The notes beneath the pieces were generated by a model. That model ran no database searches. It was not told the DNA's origin and saw only the letters and a program-made list of their open reading frames with translations. Below, piece after piece: positions 13,201-25,200 of a DNA stretch of 64,000 nucleotides. Each line of letters begins with the position of its first letter. Position 1 is the stretch's first letter. The DNA is from Effrenium voratum (taxonomy: Eukaryota; Sar; Dinophyceae; Suessiales; Symbiodiniaceae), in the NCBI GenBank assembly GCA_963377175.1, contig CAUJNA010000169.1:1290616-1354615 (forward strand). The letters are read 5' to 3'. The translations under genes and the position numbers were made by a program.

Positions 13201-16200
13201 AGCCACCCGTGAATTGATCAACTTCTGAAGGGAAAATCCAGTGACCCTTCTCGTTTTGTCTCACTAGCCGACGTTCAGTGTATGTTCAGTCAACTTCATT
13301 TTAGCTGATTTGCCGTGAATAGAGCTTTTGTAAACCTATATGTTAGTTTCCTTGTTTAGTTTCCGTGTTTGTTGCCGTAAATGCCTTCAAATGTCCAGTG
13401 CTATACCTTGGGTTCTCCGAATGATTTTTGGAGGATCAAACCTTGTGCCACTATTTGAAGAGTAAGTTTGCGAGCGTCGCTAAAGAATGGACTCGGCCAC
13501 TGAATGGAGGGAATCCAAAAAGAGGCTCAGCAGGAAACTCCTCCCCACATGGGTGTTTTACCGGTGCCGTGCAACTTCTCAGGAGGGTCCTGCTATTTTG
13601 TTGGTTCGCCTCATTTTACCCTACCAGCAATGGTGGAAGTGCACAGGCGCCATTTGTCAAAAAGACAACAAGTCTTGCAAAACGGGCTTGTGCACTTCCA
13701 TGTTTGTTGGTGGGAGGTTACATGATATAATGTGTTGGCCCAGCTCAGCAATCCAAGGATTCTTTTAGATTATTTTTGAAAAGGGATACAAAGGAAACCA
13801 ATCCAATTCCATGTTCTGGCCAACTCCTATCATTCACAAACTGGAAAGAAGGAATGTCCCCAAAACAACAAAAAGAAAACTGGGGGGGGCCCGCTTTCAG
13901 GGCTTTCGCTGGTTTGGCCAGAGCTTGTTTTGAAAACGGGTTCAAATTGCTGGGATGGTTCAAAGTCACTCCTTCCCTTCTGCCAGGTGGTTCCTAAATC
14001 CGATCCCCCGGTCAGCCCGCATTGAACGATGTCCACTTCGATGGAGGGGTGACTGTCATGTAATCCTATGCTTAGCACAGGCTGATTCAGGGACAGACCC
14101 AACCTCCGAGGTTCTTGGCAGGCCACTGGGGCCATTGAATATCACCATGGGGCGGTCTGGTCGTTCTCTTGCACAAATATGATGCTCGCAGGAACTGTGT
14201 GCGGGATGCTCCATCTCTAAAGGTGCTCGCATCACTGTCTGACAACAATCTACCCAGGTCAAGCTCATGTGAAAATGGATCAGTGAAGGAATCAACAAAC
14301 GTCCAAATCAAAGTTTGAGGTGTCCAAGATCCAAAGGAAACCAACTCCTGCTGTACCCTTTTGGGGTTCCAAGACACACCCATATGGCCGTGGGTCAACA
14401 CCAATGGTACCATTTTGGTTGGTAGGTGAATTCACCACCCATTTTAGGACCTATTTTAGTGGTTGGATTGGGATGTTCACTGGGGGGTGACCGGGGTTTT
14501 GACCCATAGCCATATCCTATGAGACAACCTCTGCTTTGCAACCAGACGCCTGGAGCCATGAGGAACGCAGCGGCCTTCAAGCCCGCGGACGGGGGCGTGG
14601 GCCGCGCCTGCCGGGGCGACAATGAGACGGACAACTCCGCGAGTGCTTGGCCTCTCATGGTTCCGGCGGAACGAATGTGGGGGTGGGTGGGGGTGGGTGG
14701 GTGCGGGTGGGTGTGGGTGGGGGTGGGTGCGGGTGTGGGTGTGGGTGGGGGTGGGTGGGTGTGCGTGGGTGGGTGTGGGTGGGTGTGGGGGTGGGGGTGG
14801 GTGGGGGTGGGTGGGTGTGGGTGGCACCCGAGGGGACAAACGTCGACAAGTTTCTGCGACACTTCAGCACAGGCCTAGCGCATCACGTGAGTCGCAGATT
14901 TTCTGCCCACACAGCATGAACCGTTGCCTTTTCAATGCAGGAGCCGTTGCTTGATGCGCACGCTTTCCGGCCAGGAAACACGGGACACTAGGTGCGGAAA
15001 CCACCCTTGATGGATTCATCATGGACGCACCTTTGATGCAATCTTGTTTGTCACGGGCCTCATTGATCGACCGTGTCGCCAGCATAGACGAGTTCGTTTG
15101 CGGGAGCAGCATTTGAGGGGGAACACGAGTACACGAACCCATCGCCCCTGCGTGGGGTTGGGTGAGTGTGTGGGGTTGGGTTGGGGTGGGGTGGGGCAAG
15201 CAGAAGTAGGGACATGTGCCTTGAACTTCCAAGCTGCTGTGATGGCTTCTCTCCTGAATGTGTGTCGGTACATAGCTATACTTGTATATGATGTACTCAT
15301 GTCTTATCGAAATATAGACAGGTATTGATGTCTGGGAAGGGGGACATGGGCCGAGACAGGCGCAAGAGCGGCTTGAGGCACATCCAGCAAGCAAGTTGTG
15401 GCATTTGGCAGTTGCGGAGTGTGGTGGGGGGGTGGGTTGGGTGGGGGATTGGGTAAAGTTGGGCTAGGGAACTGTCCAAGCCAACCTAAACTATTCCTGT
15501 TGCCCAGTGGGCTCCACTCTTTCAACTTCTTTGGCGGGCGTTTCCCAACAAAACAGCTACCCAACAAACGGGAACCTTTTCTCCACCACCAATGGGCCGG
15601 GTTTCCTTCCTAGTTTCACTCTGGATAAACAAAAGTAACTTCGCACCAGCTGGCAGGGCAGGATTCATAAGGTTGCTTCCGCGCGAACTGGTGCGAAGCA
15701 GATGTTTCATATCTGCAGCAGCTAACTGTTATTGGTTCGCTTTAAATCCAGCTACTAGGAACGGTGCCCTTCTGCACGGCCACTGGGTGCTCTTTTCTGA
15801 GAGATGGTCGGTTCATGAAAAATAGTGCCCTTGTTGAACCGACAACGGGGGGAGTCATCTCCCCAAACTAAACAATGGAGGGTCAAGACTGAGTTCTACA
15901 AGCTTGTATGATTGTTCAATACTCGTACAGAAGGCTGATTTCAAAAACACGGGCCCCATGGCGGGCCGCTCCCTAATGATGTGGGCAGGGTTTTCCAACT
16001 TCAGACTCCGTAGGCGCCCGTCGTTGCACTCCATGCACTGGAGTCAACCTGCATCATTGTGGGCCTGCCGTGGTGGAACCCTTTTTTTTGGTTGTTGCGA
16101 GGAAATCGAAAGGAAGCAACCCATGTTGGTGGAGAAACACCCATATACCTAAATTATGTTTCCACAAAAATGTTTATAACCAATGCGTGCAGAACTGCTT

Positions 16201-19200
16201 TATCAATTTCCGTAGAACCACGCCCGGCGATGGCTAAAAGAGGGGCACGGGAAATCGTGAGGTCACTACACCCTCTTTTGGGCGGCGCCGGAGAATGAGT
16301 CCATGAGCGCGTGCCAGGAGCGATGTGCCGGACACCCAGGTTGATGTGCCGCACGGGATAAGGGCAAGGGCGTGGCTCGTACCCCTTTGCCAGTGGATCC
16401 TAAAGAAAGGAAACTAAAGTTTTGTTAAGCTCAGTGAACAGTTGCAAGTTCCGAGCCGCAGCTGTTAAAATGCACTTCGTTTACAACCTTCAAGTAGGCG
16501 AACAGTGAGTCATTGATTTTGGAATAGCCTTACTGAATGTTTGGGCCAGATGACTTAAAGTCATGTCTTGTCATCCGTGCAGCAAATAGGTCAATCAGAA
16601 CTAGACTTCCTCATGGCTGCATGTCAAGATTGCACACCTAAAGACTATTCCTGGTTTATCTTTGAGAGTAGCACCTTCATGGAAACGATTGTTCCACAAG
16701 CCGTTCTGGCCGCATCGTTCTTCTGAGCCTTTTTGGGGGCAGCTTGTTTGACCACAGGCTTCTTATTGTGGGTGGTGGGCGTGTCTCAAAATCTAGGGGC
16801 AGGCAACTGGCGATTTGAACCCCGTTGAAAGAGTAGTGTTGTTTTTGGAGCAATAAGCCTGTCCTACTAATCTTGGAATGTTCCCTCCAAGAGTGACGAA
16901 TCCCAAGAAATTGGAACGCGCCAATCAAAATCAACCAGGGTTTATTGTTCATCCGGGGTTCCCATCCATTGAGGAGTGGCAACAGCTATGGTGGAATGCG
17001 CAGAGATGGGCTGAAGGGTTGGCTCAACTTGGGGGGGGCTTGGCCCACAAAACGGAGCGCCGAAAAACAAAAGCAGCAAAAGTGAACCGATTCTTCTGGG
17101 GATAGTCTCAAAGCTTCAGATGGAATGAGGGAAACAAAAAGTATCAGCTCGATTTTGCGCCCCCCCCCCCCCCCATCCCTACCCCCCTCCCTACCCCCCT
17201 CTCTACCCCCCTCTCTACCCCCCTCCCTACCCCCTTCCCTACCCCCCTCTCTACCCACCCCCCTTTGTTCAAAGATAGTACCACAGCTGGTGCCGGGTGG
17301 CGGGTAAGATATGCTCAGGTCCGCACGCCTGGGTGCAAGGGCATCGAGTACCGCTTCGGCGGCTGCGAGGTGTGGACGCCTTCGAACGGCATCCAAGCCA
17401 CGGTCTTCGGGGGAGACAGGACCCATCGGGGACCAAATGAGGTGCTCGGTTTGGAGGTTTGTCTCGACTATGCCCTTTTACCCTTTTTTGGGGGAGGGTT
17501 CCCCTACTGAAATAGACTACAGAAAAAAGGGTACCCTTATTCTAACCTCTCTGCTGGAGGACCTAGTCAAAGTCGGGACCCACCAAAAGGCGCGGCTTGG
17601 TGTCCTGGTGGTGTCTTTGAAAACATGTTGAAATCAGTTTTTGTTTGTAAGGGCGCCCTCAAAAACGACAAAATGGTGTTGGTGAAAGGGAAACCAACAG
17701 GGCTCCATTTTTCATGCCTCAAAGTAAACCCCCACAACACCCGAAACCCCAAGCTTTATCGGAAAGGCAGAGAATGAGACTTGCTTCGTGTTTGCTATGG
17801 GCCCAGAGTTCTTCCGCTTAAAAAAGTCTTGGGCGCCTTGCAGTTGAAATCCGGGATCTGTTTCTTGACCCGGCAGACAGCCAAGGAAGTTCCCTGGAAA
17901 CTCACCTTTTGGGTTTAAGTCCACCTTCGTCAAAACATGGAATGGTTGAATCGCCCTTTCATGGACGCCAGAAAACAACTTCCCTTAAAGGGACCGAAGC
18001 GACATGGTAGGATTTCCAACTTGATGTTCAACCAAGGGTCTCCGTAGGCGACAAGGATGCCAGGTCGTCCCCAAGCTGTTCCAGGGGACCTTGCCCTACT
18101 GAGTAGGCCAACGTTCGACTGTCCATTCTGTAGATGTTCCTTATCATTCTCGAGGATCTCAAACAAAGCATCTTGGGACCTCAAAAAGGCACATTTTGAG
18201 GTCCCAAGCCTTTCATTGGATCTCCAGACGTCCAATGGAGGGTCCAAGGCTGCTTAGGCCAAACATGGGGACCAGAACATGATCGGTGGGCAAATGTATG
18301 AGAAAGCCTCGTAGAAGTCTCGAACGGTTTTGTTCGTATGGAGGAACAAAACATGGGCTTCTGCGTGCTTGAAGTGGAAAGGCAACATCACCCAGGGTTT
18401 GCCTCTTGACACCCCTTGTAGGCAACAGGGGACTCTATGGATTGACGAGGGGCAGCTTTGCCAAGGTTTTGTGGTTGAGACTCATCCCGAGTGGGACTAC
18501 AGTAGGTTCCTTGACCTTTGAGCGATGGGGGGGTCAAGTCAAGAGGCAAACCACGACCTCGAATCACGTCCAGTTTGCATTTGGACTTGTGGCTTTGGGA
18601 AATCATCTTGGCGCGAAACAGAAAGTTCTGACTTGCTTGGGACTTGCATTAAGGAAGGGAATCAAATATGACGCGAGACCCCAGACATGTCACTTAAACC
18701 CACACACACACACACATACACACACACACGCAAATGGAAGAGCCTGGAAGATTGCTGCCCATTTGGGCCATTTGGTTGGAAGTAAGAGTTGCAAAAATTG
18801 AGTTGGGCAACCAGTTGCCCTTGGCTTGCCGGAAAAGCTTGCTGGTGCTCAGTAGGGAATGTGGCAATGAACCCAGGGATTCCCTTAAAGGAAACCACAG
18901 GGGATGGTTTAGATCGGTCATTCCCGCATTCCCTGCTGAGCACCAGCAAGAGAAAGGGAAAGCTACTGGAGTTTGTATGTGCCGTGCGGCTCAACCGTGG
19001 AACCAGCCCCTGAGGACATGCCTGCACTACCAGCCCTTTCAGACCCTAGATGGCTGCTTCAGCTGAATGATTGCTGTGCGGTGGTGTGTTGTCATGTGGC
19101 CATTTTTTAGTATTGGGGACCCCCAAAACTGATGTGTTCCTTTGGGGGGTTCCTTGAAAACCAACCAAAGGGGGGGAGTACCCACAACAAAACACGACAC

Positions 19201-22200
19201 CTCCATTTGTTTGGTTTTGCTGTTGTGGCTCGTTTTTGTGGCTGTGACATAAAGGAGTCCAAAACCACGCGACAAGAGGTTCTCAGCAATCACTCCGCCA
19301 ACTTTCAGATGCCCCTGCTCCCATCTCTTTTGGCTTTCGGCCAACTTGTTCTGGACCATGTTGCCAAGGGCTCCGTGTATCTTTTAGGGCGGTTGGGATG
19401 CCAACAACAAGCGAGGATGCGATCGACCAAGGGGCTGGTGGTTGGCCTCGAATGGAACCCATCAGTTGGATAGCTCGGGGCGTCCCCCACTGAGTTTGTG
19501 ACATGTCATCTGCATGTGTTTTGTATCATGTTGACATGTTGTCGTAAAAAATATGTGGTCTAGGTCCCCCAGTAGTGCCCTATCTCACCCCTTTTTGGTT
19601 GGGAGGGTTCCCCTACTAAAATAGACTCCAGAAGAAAAAAAATCGGGTACCCTTATGCTAACCTCTCTGCTGGAGAACCTAGTGGCGCAATTCTTCCGTA
19701 TCGACCTGTTCACAGCGGCAGCGGCGCCTGTGACGTGTTTTTTGTTACCGTTGTTTGGTACAGGTGGCACCTGTACCAGGACACGTCGCCAAGAAACTGA
19801 GTGAGTATGTCTAGCGAAAAACGGACCAAGCTGCGCCTAAGTTTCTTGGTTCCCAGCCATCCGCCTAGGCGTTTAGGCTTTTAGTTGGTTGAGAGCGGCT
19901 TTCCTTTTAGACCCACTAAAGGTTCAGATTTTAGCAAAGGATCAAGGTTCGTCCGCTTTCCTCCTTCTCCTTGTTTGTCTCTTGGGCGTGCCCGGAATGC
20001 TGTCGGCGTTGTTTTTTGTTTGTTTGTTGTTTTTTTTCGTGTTTTTTTTCTCCACGTGAGAGGTGTTGACCCTCCGTGTTGATCGTTGTTGTTTGGTCTT
20101 TTACATCAGCTTGTGATGGTGCCATGCCTTTGGTGTAGCGGCTGCTTTTCAAGCTTTTCAAGCTTTTCGCTGGCAAGCTGTGCTCGCCGATGTGGTGCGT
20201 TCGCCTGCGAGTGGCTCCAACTCTGATTCGAAGCAAGCCATGAAGCCCCATCTGGGCCGTGGCCGGTTTCCCCCCCCCCCAAAAAAAAACATGATGATTG
20301 TTGGGTACTTAATGAGTGTTCATGGTGTAGGGGTTCGGAACAGGAGCTCCTGGGCAACATGTCGCAACCTCGCAAAGGGGGTTGCGACCTGTTTCAATGT
20401 GGGGAGTTATACCTCAGATATGTGCGGAACGACTCGGGATTGGGGCTGTTCATGGACAGTCAAAAAGGGTTCCTACTACTGGGCACCCCTGAAGAAACAC
20501 ACCTGGTCGATTTTCATCGGGAAGTGTCTTCTTTTTGGTGGGGGTTCTTCACTTTTGGAGGGAAGAACCCTATCCATCCACCCATCCACCCATCCCATCA
20601 TCCAACCCCATCGATCCCAATGGCACGGGCTCGATCTTCTTATCCGGGTCAACAGTAAGGGTGCAAGAAATGCTCGAGATCGAGAACTTGTTTGGACATC
20701 TCATCTCAAAACTAAACGACTGTGGCGTTTGGAGATCGGAGGCTTCGACGATCGGGTCTGCCGCGGAGCCAACATCTCGGACAGCGACTTGGCATCGGTT
20801 GCTGTAGGAGCCACATGCCTTGGTTGCTGTTGGGTTGGATCTTTAGACTGTAGCTTTTTAAATTGAAATATTTTGAGTTTTCCTTCGACCCCAGAAAGCG
20901 TCGAACTTTTAACGGGGTCGAGGGCAACCAAGCATGGTTGTGGAAATCGGGTTTCGGGGCCGGCTTTCTTTTGATACCAAGGGAAGTGCCTTTAAGTTGA
21001 CAAAGTAGTCATGGAATGAACCATGTTGGTATCACAAAGAAGGCAAAAACACAAAACCATGGCCAAATGCGAGCAGCGTCAAATTCCAGAGAATAGTGCA
21101 GGATAGATATTGGAGGTATGGAGCTTATGTACCTCTTACATAAGTTGAGTGTATTGCCTGACAAGCTTGTCTGGGGTGTGTACAAGTATCCATACCTCCA
21201 AACACCATACCTGAACATGTTGAACAAGTTGTGGCTTGTCTTTGGTTGGTATGTCATTGAGAAAAGTCAGGAAACCAAACCAAGCGCTAGGAATTGAAGC
21301 CGGCGAAAACCTTTCGAGCAGAGCTTTGGCTCGCTCGCTCCCTGAAAAGAGAAGGTGCCCAAGTTCAATTGCGTTGGCCTGTTTTAACAGGGAATCCCGT
21401 TTCGTTCAGGCTTTTCAAGGGAAAACCAAAAGGAAACCACTCCCTTGTAGGGACGAGTCCCTTCTGAGTCACACACTCTCTTCTTGAGTGGATTAGCCAG
21501 ACAAAGTCCCCAACTTTTGGTTTACCACTAACATGGTCCCAACTGGACCCCACTTGAGCAGCGACATCCCTAAACTGGCTTTTGCTTTTGGGTTGTCCCA
21601 GGACTGCTCCAGGGCGAACCCAAAGATTGGCGAGCATCGCCGATTATTGTTTGGTGTGTTGGTTCTAATTGTGAGATGTTGTGTTTGTGCAAAGTCAAAA
21701 TGTTAGGTTCTTTTCTCACCTACCATTTGATTGAACACGTTGGTCATATCATTGGGAGGGGATTGCGTGTTCCCTTTGTCAGTTCTCCAAAACCTTGTAT
21801 TTCTGGATCCCTTCAATTTTTCTGGATTCCTTTTGGCTTCTGTTTGGGTTGCCTTTCAAGTTTCTGTTCAGTCCTGTTAGTTTTCCTTTACATTTCCTAC
21901 CAGCTTTGCTTTTGGGCTTTCGTTCCCTTTCCTCCAAAGGGCGTCGTCCTTTTGGGTTTGGAAGGTTTCCGTTCGGGCTTCCGGAAAAGGGTTGCCTTCA
22001 AGTGTCTTTTCAGGTGTCCATTTGGGTGTTCTTTTAGGTTTCCTAGCATGTTTGCTTTTTTAGGATTCCTCTCGGGGGTCCTTGTGTTGTGGGCTTCTGT
22101 GGGCTTCTGTGGGCTTGCTAATCAAGTTTTTTTTTTCCGTTTGGATTTTTTCTCAGGTTTCCTTTTGGGTTTCCTCTCGGGCTGTCTTATGGGTTTGCTT

Positions 22201-25200
22201 TTGGGCTTCCTCTTGGAATATCTTTCGGCTTGCCTTTGATACATCCTTCTGGGTGTTCTTTTCGGTTTCCTCCCGGGCTTCCTTTTGGGGTTTCTTTTGT
22301 CGACCTCAAGCCCCCCAGTCCTGTCAACCCCGGCTTCCTTCTGGCCGCGCGCTAGGCGTTAGAAACAGCGAATCGATGCACAGGGCAGGAAGCTTGAACA
22401 TGGCCCCATGAATGTGGCAACCGAGCACGCGTCTTACATCGAACGCCATGAGTGGCTTTCCAAAGCTGGGAATCGCGTCGTTATACATTTCCAAGGCTTA
22501 AGCGCAAGCAGTGCTGGTTGATGCAGGGCAACGCTCCCAGCCCAGACAGGCAGCTGACGCTCAACGTGGGAAAGCCAGGGAAGAATAGAGTGGTAAGCAC
22601 GCAGGGCTCGCAGCTTCGAACGATCGCTCTTGTCAAGCGCGTTGCTGGAATACGTCAGAGCATAAAATCTAGTTGCGAAAACTCGCCGGCCATCCGGCCG
22701 ATCGTCCCAAGGACAGCGCTACTTGACAAGACTTGAGCATGTCCACCAAGCTGAAGCAAGTTCTTGCCGCAAAAAGTTGCCATTATCCTCCAAGCCCTAA
22801 ACCCACCCTGCACCAGCCAGAAACCCACCCAAGCCCACCTGAACCAATCCTTAAGCCAACCAAAAGCACACTCTGAACCTGCCCTCCTCCCCACCTTAAA
22901 CCACCACCAACGCCACACCGAACCCGCCATAACAAACCTCAAGCCAACCTTAGGCCCGCCCCAACACCCTACACCCACCCTAAGCCCACCCACACACCAA
23001 CCAACCTTAAACCAACCTTAAGCCGGCCAAAAACCAACCCGAAACCAACCCTCGCACTACAGTATTCGCACCACAGACCCTCGAAGCCATCATAACAATC
23101 AACCAACCAACCATAAACCCATTCTTGTCTCCCTTTCGGCGCCCAGGTTCCTTTGGGGGTCCTTTCTCAGGCTCCCTCTTGGCTTCTTGCGGGCTTCATG
23201 GTAGGTTTCCCTTTTGGGCAGCTTTCTTTTGAGTTTCCTTTCAAGTGTCCTTTTGCTTCTTCTTTTCTTTTTTGGCGGGGGGGGGGGTGTCCTTTTGAGC
23301 CTCCCTTCGCGTGTCCTTTCGGATTTCCTTTCAAGTTTCATGTGGGTTTCCTTTCGTGCTTCCTTTTGTGCTTCCTTTTTCTCTTCCGGGTTCCTTTGTG
23401 ATGGAGAGTGATCAAACGCACGGCGTTTTACGTTTTGTTTTTTTGTGACGAAAACTCGGGTTTCCCTGACGGCTTTCTCAGCTTCAAGGCGAGAGCTCCT
23501 ACTTCCTGCTCAAGCCTCCGAGCGAGACCCCTACGCTGGAGGCCTGTCAGCGGGCCTGCATGGGCACCCCCGGCTGCAAGGCGGGTCGAACTGAGTCGCG
23601 TTGTTTTTTTTCTTTGCGGGTTCGGACGCGGAAGGACCTGAACATGGAACGGCAGGTGAGGAGGAAGAGGGGTTTTCTACAAGAAAATACTAGCAACCAA
23701 ATGGGGACGGTGGTTGAATTAACCCCATCAGCCTGCCGGTTTTGTCATCTCCTGTGCTTGTCGGCATGAAGGGATTTGTGCCATCTACTCTTACCTTGGT
23801 GGGCGGGTTGGGTTGCCACTTGGTTTGTTTATCTACAGCAAATTTTGACTTTCAGGGACCCCCCCCTCGTCTGGTTTCAAGTTTGTGTGAGGCCCCAAAA
23901 AAAGTGCTCTTTTCCAAACTAGACTGAGGCATTCATGGCATTCATGTCTGCACATGGGCCTTTCATAAAGTGGAAACCCCAAGACAGATTCCATCTCCGC
24001 CGGCAAACGGGGCTGTAATTCCTCGAAGCCTCAGTTGACGACTCCGTGTTTGCCGGTATAGGCTCACACGTGCCTAGAAATTCACTCGGCAAAAGCCATA
24101 AATCCGACAAAGGGAGAGACCACAAAGACACGAGAGGTATATGTGTGTGTGTGTGTTGTTTTGTGGCGCGTGTGATTTTCATGTTTTATGGGGTGGCGGA
24201 ATCCAAAGGAGAACGATTTTTCAGCCCAAGGCGTAACCCTGCAGACAAACTCCAATATTTTGTTAGCTGCCTGGAGCATGGAGCTTTGAAATGACATCAT
24301 CGATGAACTTAGATCAGTTGTCATTCAAAGTATCTCCCAAATCTCGCTCCAAACGACAATCCCACTCCAACAAATACGTGTTCTGAAAGGTTTGAAGGCT
24401 AGTGAAAAGGTGGTGCTGCCTTACACTGAAGCACAAGCTCATGTGAGAACGCTTCGCTTATCCCGAAATGAGTTGATGTTGCAGGGGCCTCAATCTTTTT
24501 TTAATGTGACAGTGTGTCTTTCCTGGGCACCCAACCCCAAATTATGGTTTTCCTTTTCAGCTTTCACCGAGAGTTCCTCTGAATGCGATCGTTGGGCCCT
24601 GCCATGTCGCCGGCCCAGGGCATCGAATTCCGCTCCGGCTGGTGCGAAGTCTGGACCCGGCACCTCGACCCCGGCCCGGTTTTGGCGCCCGGAGACGGGT
24701 GGAAGTTCCACATCCTGTTTGGGTGAACCCGCCAACTGGAGAGACATTGGAGTCAAGTTGTATCACACATGACGACCGAGTCAGCTTAGGAAAACAAGGT
24801 TCTCGCGACCTAGCGCCATTTCGGCCGCAACCTGCCGATCTTCGGAAAGGACCTCCTTCGGGCAGGAAGCCGACGCGATTGAGGTGACCAAGGGCAAGAT
24901 CACCCCTTGGAGTTCCGCAAGGAAGTTCCCCCAGGATGGGGACCAGGCCTGGACAAGTACCCCCTCAAGCTCTACTTCGCTAAGCTGAAGCTCTGGCACC
25001 GGATCTGCGACTGTCCCGAGGTTGTTGGGCCAATGATGGCAGGCCGGTTGGTCGTTCGAGCGCAACGTATAGCCCTTGGAGCTGAAGCTCCCCAGACCCG
25101 AGGGCAGCGTCGATTCGGGCGACGCAAAGCGCATATCATACAGCACCAGCCACGGAGAAACCTTGGCGGCCATCAGCGCCCTGGAGCGTGCTACCCTCAT

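Larger units (their letters stand above)
20784..23488. other. Intron 14: hairpin and degenerate short-period repeats
   Basis: 2.7 kb without a recognisable gene. It holds an inverted repeat at 21109-21201, a degenerate TTTCGGG/TTCC-type repeat at about 21800-22310 and again at 23140-23400, and an ACCAACCTTAA-type repeat at 22795-23060. Confidence 0.6.

Noticed and set aside
14395..14954. His/Pro-rich and Gly/Val/Trp-rich ORFs up to 155 residues
   Set aside because: Translation of the GGGTG minisatellite in its various frames.
21676..22239. 187-residue hydrophobic ORF resembling a membrane protein
   Set aside because: Follows the period of the degenerate TTTCGGGCTTCC repeat.
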